Below the pieces are notes generated by a model. The model was not told the origin of the DNA, made no database searches, and saw only the letters and a program-made list of their open reading frames with translations. 46,110 nt of DNA from an uncultured Pelagibacteraceae bacterium (GTDB lineage: Bacteria; Pseudomonadota; Alphaproteobacteria; Pelagibacterales; Pelagibacteraceae), in assembly GCA_902536975.1 (NCBI GenBank), contig CACAZG010000003.1, positions 1 through 46,110 of the forward strand, in the 5' to 3' direction. Each line of letters opens with the position of its first letter. The first letter of the stretch is position 1. The translations under genes and the position numbers were made by a program. Shown here in pieces: positions 37,803 through 45,952 of this stretch.

Positions 37803-38057
37803 CTATTTTAATATTTTTTCTTTTGCTTTTTTAAATTCATTTTCATCAATTATTCCTTTGTCGTATAATTCTTTCAAGTCCTTAATTTGATTAATCACTT
37901 CAAAATTTTGATTTTCATTATCATGGTTGGTATGTAGACTTTTTTCTTCCTTTATTGCCTGTTTTGCTTCAACGCCTCTTGTTATTGCTTTTACTGCAAT
38001 AGATAAAACAAATACTAAAATTACAAATACAACAAAATATATAATATTATTAAGCAT
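37803..38057 (-). CDS. small membrane protein with SHOCT domain
   Basis: 84 residues from ATG 38057; a TTG one codon upstream is less likely. One N-terminal membrane helix (about residues 3-22), a charged linker, then a C-terminal SHOCT motif (IKDLKELYDKGIIDENEFKKAKEKIL). SHOCT proteins are small, often membrane-linked, and of unclear function. The start overlaps the stop of the upstream NDUFA9-like gene (TGATG). Confidence 0.82.
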   Translation of the reverse strand: MLNNIIYFVVFVILVFVLSIAVKAITRGVEAKQAIKEEKSLHTNHDNENQNFEVINQIKDLKELYDKGIIDENEFKKAKEKILK

Positions 38058-39022
38058 CAATTATTTTTATCAATTCTTTTTTTTGAGAACTGTCCCCCAC
38101 TAGACCAATTATAACTATAAAGATTAATCTCGTCTTCAAATTTTTTGATTGCATCTACATTTATATCAAAATTTGTTTTATATTTTTTTGATATAATATT
38201 ATCATACTTTAATAATTTAAGCTGATCCATAGTTAATAATGGTTTTGGCATTAATTGAAACAATTTAGCATTCAATTTTGCTAAAATAAGAGGCATAGGG
38301 AATAGTAACCTTTTTTTATTAATTGATTTTAAAATTTTTATTATTATTTCTTTAAATGTAAGAACCTGTGGACCAATACATTCAATAGTTTCTCCAGTTA
38401 TTTTTTTTTGCACTATTTCAAAAATAATATTTGTAAGATCAGAAACGTGAATAGGCGTAAATTTAGTATCACCATTATAATATAATGGCATTACTGGAAG
38501 TATATTTAACAAACTCATTAAATTTGTAGTAAAATTATCATCAACTGAGTATACTAGGGAAGGTTTCAAAATAACAGAGGAAGGAAAATTTTGTCTCACT
38601 TTTCGTTCCCCTTCTAATTTACTCATAGCATAATTACTGTCTGTTGCTGTCTCAATTCCAAGAGCAGATAAATGAATGAATTGTTTAAGTGATTTCTTTA
38701 AAGACACCTTTGAAAGTAGCGAGGGTAAATCAGAATGTATTAAGTTAAATTGATTTTCTTTTTTTTCAAACAATATACCAATTAAATTAATGCATATTGA
38801 TGACCTATCCATTAGTTTAGAAATATTTTCCTCACTAAATGAACTAATTTCTTCCAACTCTAAATACCCATAATTTGACTGAGTTTTAATTTGAAAACCT
38901 TTTCTATGAATACTTCTAGTTACCGCAATAACTCTATAGTTATTTTTTGTAAACTTTCTTATTAAAGATTTTCCTATTTGGCCTGATGAACCAAATATTA
39001 AAATTGAATCCTGAATTTTCAT
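38057..39022 (-). CDS. NDUFA9-like NAD(P)-binding protein (atypical SDR family)
   Basis: 321 residues. An N-terminal Rossmann motif ILIFGSSGQIGKSL at about 7-20, then LSALGIETATDSNYAMSKLEGE around 145-166, where the S...Y/K pattern is reduced, and PSLVYS. It resembles the complex I assembly or accessory protein NDUFA9 of mitochondria and its alphaproteobacterial relatives, which bind NADPH without clear catalysis. It could be a nucleoside-diphosphate-sugar epimerase relative. It diverges from the RNase D gene by 17 bases. Confidence 0.82.
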   Translation of the reverse strand: MKIQDSILIFGSSGQIGKSLIRKFTKNNYRVIAVTRSIHRKGFQIKTQSNYGYLELEEISSFSEENISKLMDRSSICINLIGILFEKKENQFNLIHSDLPSLLSKVSLKKSLKQFIHLSALGIETATDSNYAMSKLEGERKVRQNFPSSVILKPSLVYSVDDNFTTNLMSLLNILPVMPLYYNGDTKFTPIHVSDLTNIIFEIVQKKITGETIECIGPQVLTFKEIIIKILKSINKKRLLFPMPLILAKLNAKLFQLMPKPLLTMDQLKLLKYDNIISKKYKTNFDINVDAIKKFEDEINLYSYNWSSGGQFSKKRIDKNN

Positions 39023-39039
39023 ATATATATATCTATTTA

Positions 39040-39651
39040 ATGAATTTAGATATTAAATTACATAAAAGAGATTTACCAGATGAAATAAAGTTCAGTGACA
39101 AGATAGCAATAGATTGTGAATTTACGGGACTAAATATTGAACGAGATAGACTATGTTTGTTGCAAATATCATCTGGTATAAATGATGCACATATTATTCA
39201 ATTAGATAAAGATAATTACGATGCTCCAAATTTAAAAAATGTTTTAAGTGATAGAAAGATAAATAAGTTATTCCATTTTGCTAGGGCTGATCTTTTATTT
39301 ATAAAAAAGTACTTAAAAATAGATGTGGAGAATGTAAATTGCACAAAGATAATGAGCAAGATTGCAAGAAGTTATTCTGACAAACATGGATTAAAAGATT
39401 TAATTAAAGAGTTTATCAACATAGATATAAGCAAACAATTACAAACCTCTGATTTCGGGGGGGAATTGACAGAAAAGCAACTAAAATATTGTGCTCAAGA
39501 TGTTGTATACTTGCATAAAATTTATGAGTCATTGTTAAAAATTTTAATAAGAGAAAAAAGAATAGACCTTTATAGTAAAACTATTAAGTTCATAAGTACA
39601 AGAGTTGATTTGGATTTTGCTTCATTTAAAGAAGACATCTGGTCTCACTAA
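39040..39651 (+). CDS. ribonuclease D-like 3'-5' exonuclease
   Basis: 203 residues from ATG 39040, chosen because a start at 38986 would run into the divergent gene and adds a non-conserved leader. DEDD exonuclease with D25 and E27 in IAIDCEFTGL, HFARADLLF in the middle and the final YCAQDVVYLHKIY. The C-terminal HRDC domains of long RNase D are absent, as in the short alphaproteobacterial form. It probably trims tRNA or other RNA 3' ends. It contains a run of seven G at 39457-39463. kdsD follows one base later. Confidence 0.92.
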   Translation: MNLDIKLHKRDLPDEIKFSDKIAIDCEFTGLNIERDRLCLLQISSGINDAHIIQLDKDNYDAPNLKNVLSDRKINKLFHFARADLLFIKKYLKIDVENVNCTKIMSKIARSYSDKHGLKDLIKEFINIDISKQLQTSDFGGELTEKQLKYCAQDVVYLHKIYESLLKILIREKRIDLYSKTIKFISTRVDLDFASFKEDIWSH

Positions 39652-39652
39652 T

Positions 39653-40633
39653 ATGAGTAATAAAAAACTTTTAAAAATAGCAAAAGAAGTAATAAAACTT
39701 GAAACTGAGTCTTTAAGAAAACTTCAATCAAGTATAGGAAAATCCTTTGAACAAATAATTAAAACAATTCTAAATTGCAAAAACGGAAAGATTATAATAT
39801 CAGGTGTAGGAAAAAGTGGAATTATAGGTAAGAAATGGTCAGCAACTCTTTCCTCGACTGGTACACCATCATTTTTTTTAGATGCATCAAACGCAAGCCA
39901 TGGAGACATGGGTCAAATAACATCAAATGATGTTATTATTTTGATTAGTTTAAGTGGTGAAAGTGACGAACTAAAAAACATAATTCAGTTTGCGTCAAGA
40001 AATAATAATATCAAGCTAATTGGAATAACCTCAAAAAAAGATTCACTTTTGTTTAAAAATGCAGACGTAAAATTTTTATTACCAAATGTTAAAGAAGCAG
40101 GACCTGGAAATTTTGTGCCAACTTCATCAACCACGGTTCAAATGGCTTTGGGCGATGCTATAGCAATCGCATGCATGAGATATAAAAAGTTTGATAAACT
40201 AGACTTTAAAAAATTTCATCCAGGTGGTTCGCTGTCAGTTAAACTTAAAACTGTTGAAGATTTAATGTTGGTTGGAAAAAAAATCCCATTTGTAAAGGAA
40301 GACATTAAAATGAAAACAGCATTGCACAATATAGAAAAAAAAGGATTGGGTGTATTAGTTATAAAAAATAGTCTTAACAGTACAACTGGAATACTCACTG
40401 ATGGAGACATAAAAAGACTTTCAAATTTAAAAATTAATTATGAAAATGTTAGGATTAAAAAAGTGATGACAAAAAAACCAATTAGTGTAGATAAAAATAT
40501 GCTTGCAGCAAACGCACTTTCAATAATGAATACAAAAAAAATTACGAGTCTATGTGTACACAAAAATAAAAAAAAAAATAAAACAATTGGCTTTATTCAT
40601 ATTCATAATATTTTAAATGCTAATATAACTTAG
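39653..40633 (+). CDS. kdsD: arabinose-5-phosphate isomerase (KpsF/GutQ family)
   Basis: 326 residues from ATG 39653; the frame is open upstream inside the RNase D gene but that part is not conserved. A SIS sugar-phosphate domain (SGVGKSGIIGKKWSATLSSTGTPSFFLDASNASHGDMG) is followed by two CBS domains from about residue 205. It converts ribulose-5-phosphate to arabinose-5-phosphate, the first step to KDO. It precedes lptC-like and lptB genes, the usual alphaproteobacterial order, and connects with kdsB in this window. Confidence 0.94.
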   Translation: MSNKKLLKIAKEVIKLETESLRKLQSSIGKSFEQIIKTILNCKNGKIIISGVGKSGIIGKKWSATLSSTGTPSFFLDASNASHGDMGQITSNDVIILISLSGESDELKNIIQFASRNNNIKLIGITSKKDSLLFKNADVKFLLPNVKEAGPGNFVPTSSTTVQMALGDAIAIACMRYKKFDKLDFKKFHPGGSLSVKLKTVEDLMLVGKKIPFVKEDIKMKTALHNIEKKGLGVLVIKNSLNSTTGILTDGDIKRLSNLKINYENVRIKKVMTKKPISVDKNMLAANALSIMNTKKITSLCVHKNKKKNKTIGFIHIHNILNANIT

Positions 40634-41458
40634 ATGTCATTTAAAACCTTAATTCAAATTTTCATATTAATTTTAATTATGTTAATTATTGCTGGTGTTT
40701 ATTATAAATATTTTAATACAACTCAATCAATAGTTGAGGAAATAAACTCGTCAGAAAATTTAAATAAAGAACAATTAAAAGATCTTGAAAAAAAAATAAT
40801 AGATTTAGAATTAAAAAACCAAGAACTAAATAATAAAATTAATGAAAATAAAAAAATTTTAAACTCTAAGTCCCCTAATTTAAAATTATCAGATCAAATA
40901 AATGAAAAAGTAGATACTGAAAATAAGTTAAATACAGAAGAAAAGAATATTAAAAAAAAAGTTACAGAAAACATTCAAGTTAAAGATAACATAGTTAAGA
41001 AGAAGAAAATTAAAAATTTAGTAAAAGATGTAGAGTACACATCTGTAGATCAGAAAGGAAATAAATTTCAACTTTTAGCAAATTCAGGAAAATCAAATAA
41101 AAATAACAATGATATTTTAGATTTAATAAATGTAAGAGGAAAAATCATGTCGGATACTAGAGATACAATTTATATAGTATCAGATTTTGCTCAATATAAT
41201 TCAATAAATTTAAATTCAAAATTTTACGAAAATGTAATAATAAATTATCAAGATAAAGAAATTACCTGCGTAAATTTTGATATTAATATGGAAAAAAATA
41301 TAGCAATAGCTTACAATGATGTTTTAATCACAGATCCAAAATCAACTATGAAAGCTGGTATAGTGGAATTTGATTTAAAAACAAAGAATATAAACATAAA
41401 CCCTGAAAATACCTCTAAAGAAATAGAAGTTATTTCACAAACCGATGGCATTAATTAA
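40634..41458 (+). CDS. LptC-like lipopolysaccharide export protein with long coiled linker
   Basis: 274 residues, longer than the usual 190-220. One N-terminal membrane helix (about 7-27), then roughly 100 residues rich in Lys, Asn and Glu with coiled-coil character (about 35-135), then the LptC beta-jellyroll part (VEYTSVDQKGNKFQLLANSG, DTIYIVSDFAQYN, FYENVIINY) to about 265. LptC links the LptBFG pump to the periplasmic LptA bridge. Its start is adjacent to the kdsD stop and its end overlaps lptB by 14 bases. No lptA lies between lptC and lptB, unlike in most proteobacteria. Confidence 0.8.
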   Translation: MSFKTLIQIFILILIMLIIAGVYYKYFNTTQSIVEEINSSENLNKEQLKDLEKKIIDLELKNQELNNKINENKKILNSKSPNLKLSDQINEKVDTENKLNTEEKNIKKKVTENIQVKDNIVKKKKIKNLVKDVEYTSVDQKGNKFQLLANSGKSNKNNNDILDLINVRGKIMSDTRDTIYIVSDFAQYNSINLNSKFYENVIINYQDKEITCVNFDINMEKNIAIAYNDVLITDPKSTMKAGIVEFDLKTKNININPENTSKEIEVISQTDGIN

Positions 41459-42221
41459 AAAATTTAGAATTAAAAGTTTTAAAAAGCAAGAGTCAATAAT
41501 AAAACTAGATAAAGTTTCTATGTTTTATAATAAAAGGCAAATTTTAAATAATCTAAATTTAAATATTTTCAGACAAGAAGTATTAGGAATGCTTGGACCG
41601 AATGGAGTCGGAAAATCAACAATTTTTCATATTATCACTGGCCTAAAAGATCCTAGCTTTGGTAAAGTTTTAATAAATGAGCAAGACTGTACAAACATTC
41701 CAATTTATGAAAGGGCGACAAGGTTTAAACTTGGATATGTGCCCCAATATGGAGGTTTTATACAAGACCTAAATTTATATGAAAATCTCAAACTAGTAGG
41801 AGAAATTCATATAAAAGAAAAAGATTTGAGAAAAACAAAAATTGAAAAAATAATTTCACAATTTGAATTCGACCCTTTGTTAAAAATTAAGGCTAAACAT
41901 TTATCAGGTGGTCAAAAAAAAAAACTAGTTATATCTATGGCATTAATTAATGATCCAAGCATTCTACTTTTAGATGAACCTTTTGCTGCATTAGATATAC
42001 TTACAATTAAGATGCTTCAGGAAATTATTGTTAATTTGCAATCTATGGAAAAAATTACCGTTGTTGTATGTGATCATCAAGCAAGAGATTTACTAAGTTG
42101 CGTAGATAGAGCAATTGTTTTATCTAATGGAAAAATTATCGCCTCAGGAAGTCCTAATGAAATAATTAAAGATAATAGCGCTAAATCAGCATACTTTGGT
42201 GATGAATTTAAAATAAATTAA
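41445..42221 (+). CDS. lptB: lipopolysaccharide export ABC transporter ATP-binding protein
   Basis: 258 residues. Walker A GPNGVGKST at 51-59, the Q-loop YVPQYGGFIQDL, signature LSGGQKKKL, Walker B ILLLDEPFAALD and switch CDHQ. This is the LptB subgroup: GFIQDL at the Q-loop in place of the usual SIFRDL type, and a C-terminal SAYFGDEF. It powers transfer of lipopolysaccharide from the inner membrane. An N-terminal extension of about 20 basic residues precedes the domain. It follows the lptC-like gene with overlap. Confidence 0.92.
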   Translation: MALIKKFRIKSFKKQESIIKLDKVSMFYNKRQILNNLNLNIFRQEVLGMLGPNGVGKSTIFHIITGLKDPSFGKVLINEQDCTNIPIYERATRFKLGYVPQYGGFIQDLNLYENLKLVGEIHIKEKDLRKTKIEKIISQFEFDPLLKIKAKHLSGGQKKKLVISMALINDPSILLLDEPFAALDILTIKMLQEIIVNLQSMEKITVVVCDHQARDLLSCVDRAIVLSNGKIIASGSPNEIIKDNSAKSAYFGDEFKIN

Positions 42222-42228
42222 TTCATCC

Positions 42229-43554
42229 ATGAAAAATTATATTTTAATAAAGAATAGAATAGAAAATTTTAATACTAAAATAAAAGTAAGCTCTGACAAA
42301 AGTATTTCAATAAGATCAATACTCTTAGCCTCACAATCTATTGGTACATCTAAAATCTCAAATTTGCTAGAGTCTGAGGATGTTCTAAATGCTTTAAAAG
42401 CAATTAAGAAACTTGGTATTAATTATGAAAAAAAGGGTAATGTTTACAACATTCAAGGCTTTGGATTGAATGGTTTTAATATATCAAAAAAAACAACTAT
42501 TAATGCAGGAAACTCTGGAACACTGGCGCGATTAATACTAGGACTTTTGGTAAAAACAAAAACTACTGTTAAATTAATTGGAGATCAAAGTTTATCTAAG
42601 AGGGATTTTTCAAGAGTTATTAAACCTTTAAAATTATTTGGCGCAAATATCAAAAGTAATAAAAATATGCTGCCTATTGAAATATCAGGTACAAATTTTT
42701 TAAGACCAATAACTTACAATGAAGAAATTGGTAGCGCTCAAGTAAAGTCCTGTATTATTTTAAGTGCCTTAAATACTCCTGGTGTTTCAATTATTAACGC
42801 AAAAAAATCAAGAGACCACACTGAGTTAATGTTAAAATCTCTGAAATACCCTATTAAAGTAAAGAAAAACCATAAATATGATCAAATCTTAGTAAAAGGC
42901 CTTAGTCAATTTAGAGGATTTGATTATAATGTACCTGGTGATATTAGTTCTGCATCTTTTTTTATTGTTTTGACACTTCTTTGTGAAAAATCTCAAATAA
43001 AAATTGAGAATATAAATGTTAATCAAAGCAGGTTAGGAATAGTAACTATTTTAAACAAGATGGGTGCTGGCATTAAACTTAAAAAAAAAAGAAAATATAA
43101 TGGTGAAGAAATAGCAGATATTCATGTCAAGAGTAAAAAAAATTTGAATGCAATAAATTGTCCATCAAAATTAAATTCTGCAGCAATCGATGAGTTTCTT
43201 ATTATTTTTTTAGTAGCTGCAAAAGCTAAGGGAATTTCAAAATTTAAAGATTTAGGAGAAATGAATAAAAAGGAATCTAAAAGATTAGATTTGGCTGTAA
43301 AATTTTTAAAATTAATTGGTATAAAAGTTCAGAGATTTAAGAATGACATAAATATATATGGTAATCCAAACTTAATACTTAAAAAAAAATTTGAAATTAA
43401 AAATTTTTTAAAAGATCATAGAATTTTTTTTCTTTCTTGTATTGCAGCTTTAACTTTGGGTGGTAATTGGAAAGTTAATGATAAAGACTCAATTAATACC
43501 TCTTTTCCAACATTTTTAAAAACTTTAAAAGAATTAGGAGCAAAAATAAATTGA
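42229..43554 (+). CDS. aroA: 3-phosphoshikimate 1-carboxyvinyltransferase
   Basis: 441 residues. EPSP synthase of the shikimate pathway. The substrate-binding SDKSISIRSILLAS (22-35), NAGNSGTLARLILGLL near 97-112, DQSLSKRDFSRVIKPL and VPGDISSASFF are visible. The C-terminal KDHRIFFLSCIAA corresponds to the DHR motif. It starts seven bases after lptB and overlaps cmk by four bases (TTGA). The order aroA-cmk-rpsA-ihfB is widely conserved in proteobacteria. Confidence 0.95.
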   Translation: MKNYILIKNRIENFNTKIKVSSDKSISIRSILLASQSIGTSKISNLLESEDVLNALKAIKKLGINYEKKGNVYNIQGFGLNGFNISKKTTINAGNSGTLARLILGLLVKTKTTVKLIGDQSLSKRDFSRVIKPLKLFGANIKSNKNMLPIEISGTNFLRPITYNEEIGSAQVKSCIILSALNTPGVSIINAKKSRDHTELMLKSLKYPIKVKKNHKYDQILVKGLSQFRGFDYNVPGDISSASFFIVLTLLCEKSQIKIENINVNQSRLGIVTILNKMGAGIKLKKKRKYNGEEIADIHVKSKKNLNAINCPSKLNSAAIDEFLIIFLVAAKAKGISKFKDLGEMNKKESKRLDLAVKFLKLIGIKVQRFKNDINIYGNPNLILKKKFEIKNFLKDHRIFFLSCIAALTLGGNWKVNDKDSINTSFPTFLKTLKELGAKIN

Positions 43555-44207
43555 AAAAAAGAAAAAATATAATTACTGTGGCTATAGACTCGCCAGCTGC
43601 CGCTGGTGCCGGTACTCAAGCAAGACTAATATCTAAAAATTATAACTTATTTTATTTAGACACCGGAAAAATTTACAGATATATCGGCCTTTTAAAAATT
43701 AATAAAAAAGACAAGTTTTCATATAATTTAGTTAAATCTAAAATTAGTCGTATCAAATTAAATGTATTAAAAAATAAAGTTCTATTAACAAATGAAGTGG
43801 CACAATCAGCATCTAAAATTGCAAAAGACAAAAAAATTAGAGATATAGTTCACAAATTCCAACAAAATTGTGCGTATAACCCCCCCAAAAAATATAAAGG
43901 ATCTGTTTTAGATGGAAGAGATATAATTACTGTTCAAATGAAAGATGCAATGTTCAAATTTTACATTACAGCAAACCTTAAAGTAAGGGCAAAAAGAAGA
44001 TTTTATGAATATCAAAATCTAAAAATTAAAATAAGCTACAATGAGGTGTTAAAAAGCCTCAGAAATAGAGATAAATTAGATAAAGAGAGAAAATATGGGC
44101 CACTAAAAAAAACAAAAGATTCTATCTTGATTAATACTAGTAAATTAAGTAAGAAAGCGAGCTTTAAAAAGATAAAAGCTATTATGGACAAAAAAATAAA
44201 TAATTAA
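43551..44207 (+). CDS. cmk: cytidylate kinase with degenerate P-loop
   Basis: 218 residues from a TTG start overlapping the aroA stop. Identity rests on DTGKIYRYIG (DTGAMYR in the family), GRDI near 124-127, TANLKVRAKRRFYE and RNRDKLDKERKYGPL. It phosphorylates CMP and dCMP. The P-loop reads DSPAAAGAGT at 13-22 where the family has DGPAxSGKGT: the phosphate-binding lysine is A20 and the second glycine is S14. If correct, the enzyme must bind ATP differently or is impaired. A run of seven C lies at 43880-43886. Position between aroA and rpsA supports orthology. Confidence 0.9.
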   Translation: MKKRKNIITVAIDSPAAAGAGTQARLISKNYNLFYLDTGKIYRYIGLLKINKKDKFSYNLVKSKISRIKLNVLKNKVLLTNEVAQSASKIAKDKKIRDIVHKFQQNCAYNPPKKYKGSVLDGRDIITVQMKDAMFKFYITANLKVRAKRRFYEYQNLKIKISYNEVLKSLRNRDKLDKERKYGPLKKTKDSILINTSKLSKKASFKKIKAIMDKKINN

Positions 44208-45949
44208 TGGAAATTTATAAAGATTTATCATCCCCTGCAACTCAACAGTTTGAAAAACTTCTAAACAGTCAATTATCAAAAAACAAAATCGAGGAAGGTA
44301 AAATTATTGAGGGAAAAGTTACTAAAATAACCAATAAATATATTTTTCTTTTTATACCAGGATTAAAAAGTGAACCAGTAATTGATGTGAATGAAATTAA
44401 AATGATGGGACTATCAGATCAAATTAAAGAGGGATCTAAAATTTCAGTTTTGCTTGAAAAAATAGAGGATAAAAATGGAGATGTTGTAGTATCAGCACAG
44501 AAGGCTCAAAAAATTAAAGGTTGGAATGAACTTGTAAAGTGTTACGAAAATAATGAATTAATAAATGGAAAAATCACACAAAAAACTAAAGGGGGGGTAA
44601 TTGTTGAACATGTGGAGACTGGCTCTTTAATGTTTTGTCCGGGATCCCAAATTTCCGATAAGCCAATGAAAAATATTGATCACTTAATAGGTATTGAACA
44701 GAAATTTGCACTTATAAAAATTGATATGGTAAGAGGTAATAGCGTTGTATCAAGAAGACAAGTAGTTTCATCCAATAAAAAGGAAGACAAAGTAAAAATT
44801 ATAGAGAAATTTAAGGTTGGCGATATAATAGAGAATGCTGTAGTTAAAGGGTACTCCTCATTTGGTTGCTTCTTCGAAGTTACAACTCCTGAAGGAACCA
44901 TAGACACACTTTGTCATCTGCAAGAGATCAGTTATAGCAGAGTTAACCATCCAGATGAAATATTCAATATTGGAGAAAAACATAATCTAAAAGTAATATC
45001 AATAGATATGGAAAAGTTACAAGTTGGATGCTCTATTAAACAACTGTCTCCTGATCCATTTGAGCATATTTCTAATTATCAAATAGGAAGCCAATATAAA
45101 GTTAAGGTTGTGAAAATTACAGATTATGGTTGTTTTTGTGAATTAGAGGCTGGGCTTAGTACTCTACTTCATAGTAGTGAAATCAGTTGGACTAAAAAAA
45201 ATATTTCACCAAAAAAAATTTTTAATGTGGGTGATCAAATAGATTGTGTTATCACTGAGATTGATAAAGAAAAAAGAAGAGTTGCTATTTCTCATAGATT
45301 AACAAAAGAAAATCCATATTCAAAGCTAGAGAAAGACTATCCAGTAGGATCAGAAATAGATGGTGTAGTAAACAATTTTAATGAATATGCAATTTATTTA
45401 AAGTTAGCTGACTTTGATATAGATGGATTTTTACATTCAAATGACCTTTCATTTACTGGCAAACCTGAGGAAGAGTTAAAGAAATATAAAAAAGGTGACA
45501 AATTAAAAGTAAAAATTTTAGAGATAAAAAAAACTGATCAAAAAGTTAGAGTTGGCCTCAAACAACTTCAAAAAGATCCGTTTGATTGGTTTAAAGATAA
45601 AAAAGTTAATGATGCAATAACTGTAAAAGTGATTTCATCAGATAATAAAGGTTTATTAGTCAAACCAGAGGGATGTGATATAGAAATTTTAATTAAGAAA
45701 TCACAAATAGCAATGAGTGCTTCAGATGCGAGACCTTCTCGATATGTTGGAGGAGAAAGAATAGATGCGGCAATATCAGAGCTTAATTTCGAAAAACGTA
45801 AAGTTTCACTAAGTATTAAATTGCTTGAAGAAATAATGAATGCCAAAGCAATAAAAGAACATTCTAGCCCATTGAGTGGTAAAAATCTTCCATTCTCGTC
45901 ACTTTCTGAGCAATTAGATGATAAAAAAAATAAAAAGGACTCTGAATAA
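44207..45949 (+). CDS. rpsA: 30S ribosomal protein S1
   Basis: 580 residues with six repeated S1 RNA-binding domains; the third to sixth contain the usual FGxF/YGxF surface (YSSFGCFFEV, TDYGCFCELEAGLSTLLHSSEISW). It ends in a Ser- and Lys-rich tail. S1 helps load mRNAs that lack strong ribosome sites, and many starts in this window have none. It overlaps cmk by one base (TAATG). A run of seven G lies at 44591-44597. ihfB begins three bases after the stop. Confidence 0.96.
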   Translation: MEIYKDLSSPATQQFEKLLNSQLSKNKIEEGKIIEGKVTKITNKYIFLFIPGLKSEPVIDVNEIKMMGLSDQIKEGSKISVLLEKIEDKNGDVVVSAQKAQKIKGWNELVKCYENNELINGKITQKTKGGVIVEHVETGSLMFCPGSQISDKPMKNIDHLIGIEQKFALIKIDMVRGNSVVSRRQVVSSNKKEDKVKIIEKFKVGDIIENAVVKGYSSFGCFFEVTTPEGTIDTLCHLQEISYSRVNHPDEIFNIGEKHNLKVISIDMEKLQVGCSIKQLSPDPFEHISNYQIGSQYKVKVVKITDYGCFCELEAGLSTLLHSSEISWTKKNISPKKIFNVGDQIDCVITEIDKEKRRVAISHRLTKENPYSKLEKDYPVGSEIDGVVNNFNEYAIYLKLADFDIDGFLHSNDLSFTGKPEEELKKYKKGDKLKVKILEIKKTDQKVRVGLKQLQKDPFDWFKDKKVNDAITVKVISSDNKGLLVKPEGCDIEILIKKSQIAMSASDARPSRYVGGERIDAAISELNFEKRKVSLSIKLLEEIMNAKAIKEHSSPLSGKNLPFSSLSEQLDDKKNKKDSE

Positions 45950-45952
45950 AAA

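Noticed and set aside
38986..39039. Longer N-terminus for the RNase D gene
   Set aside because: It would overlap the divergent NDUFA9-like gene; ATG 39040 fits the family start.
39605..39652. Longer N-terminus for kdsD
   Set aside because: It lies within the RNase D coding region; ATG 39653 matches the usual start of the SIS-CBS protein.
39457..44597. Phase variation through G7/C7 tracts
   Set aside because: The genes concerned include cmk and rpsA, where switching off would be lethal; recorded only as a sequence-quality point.
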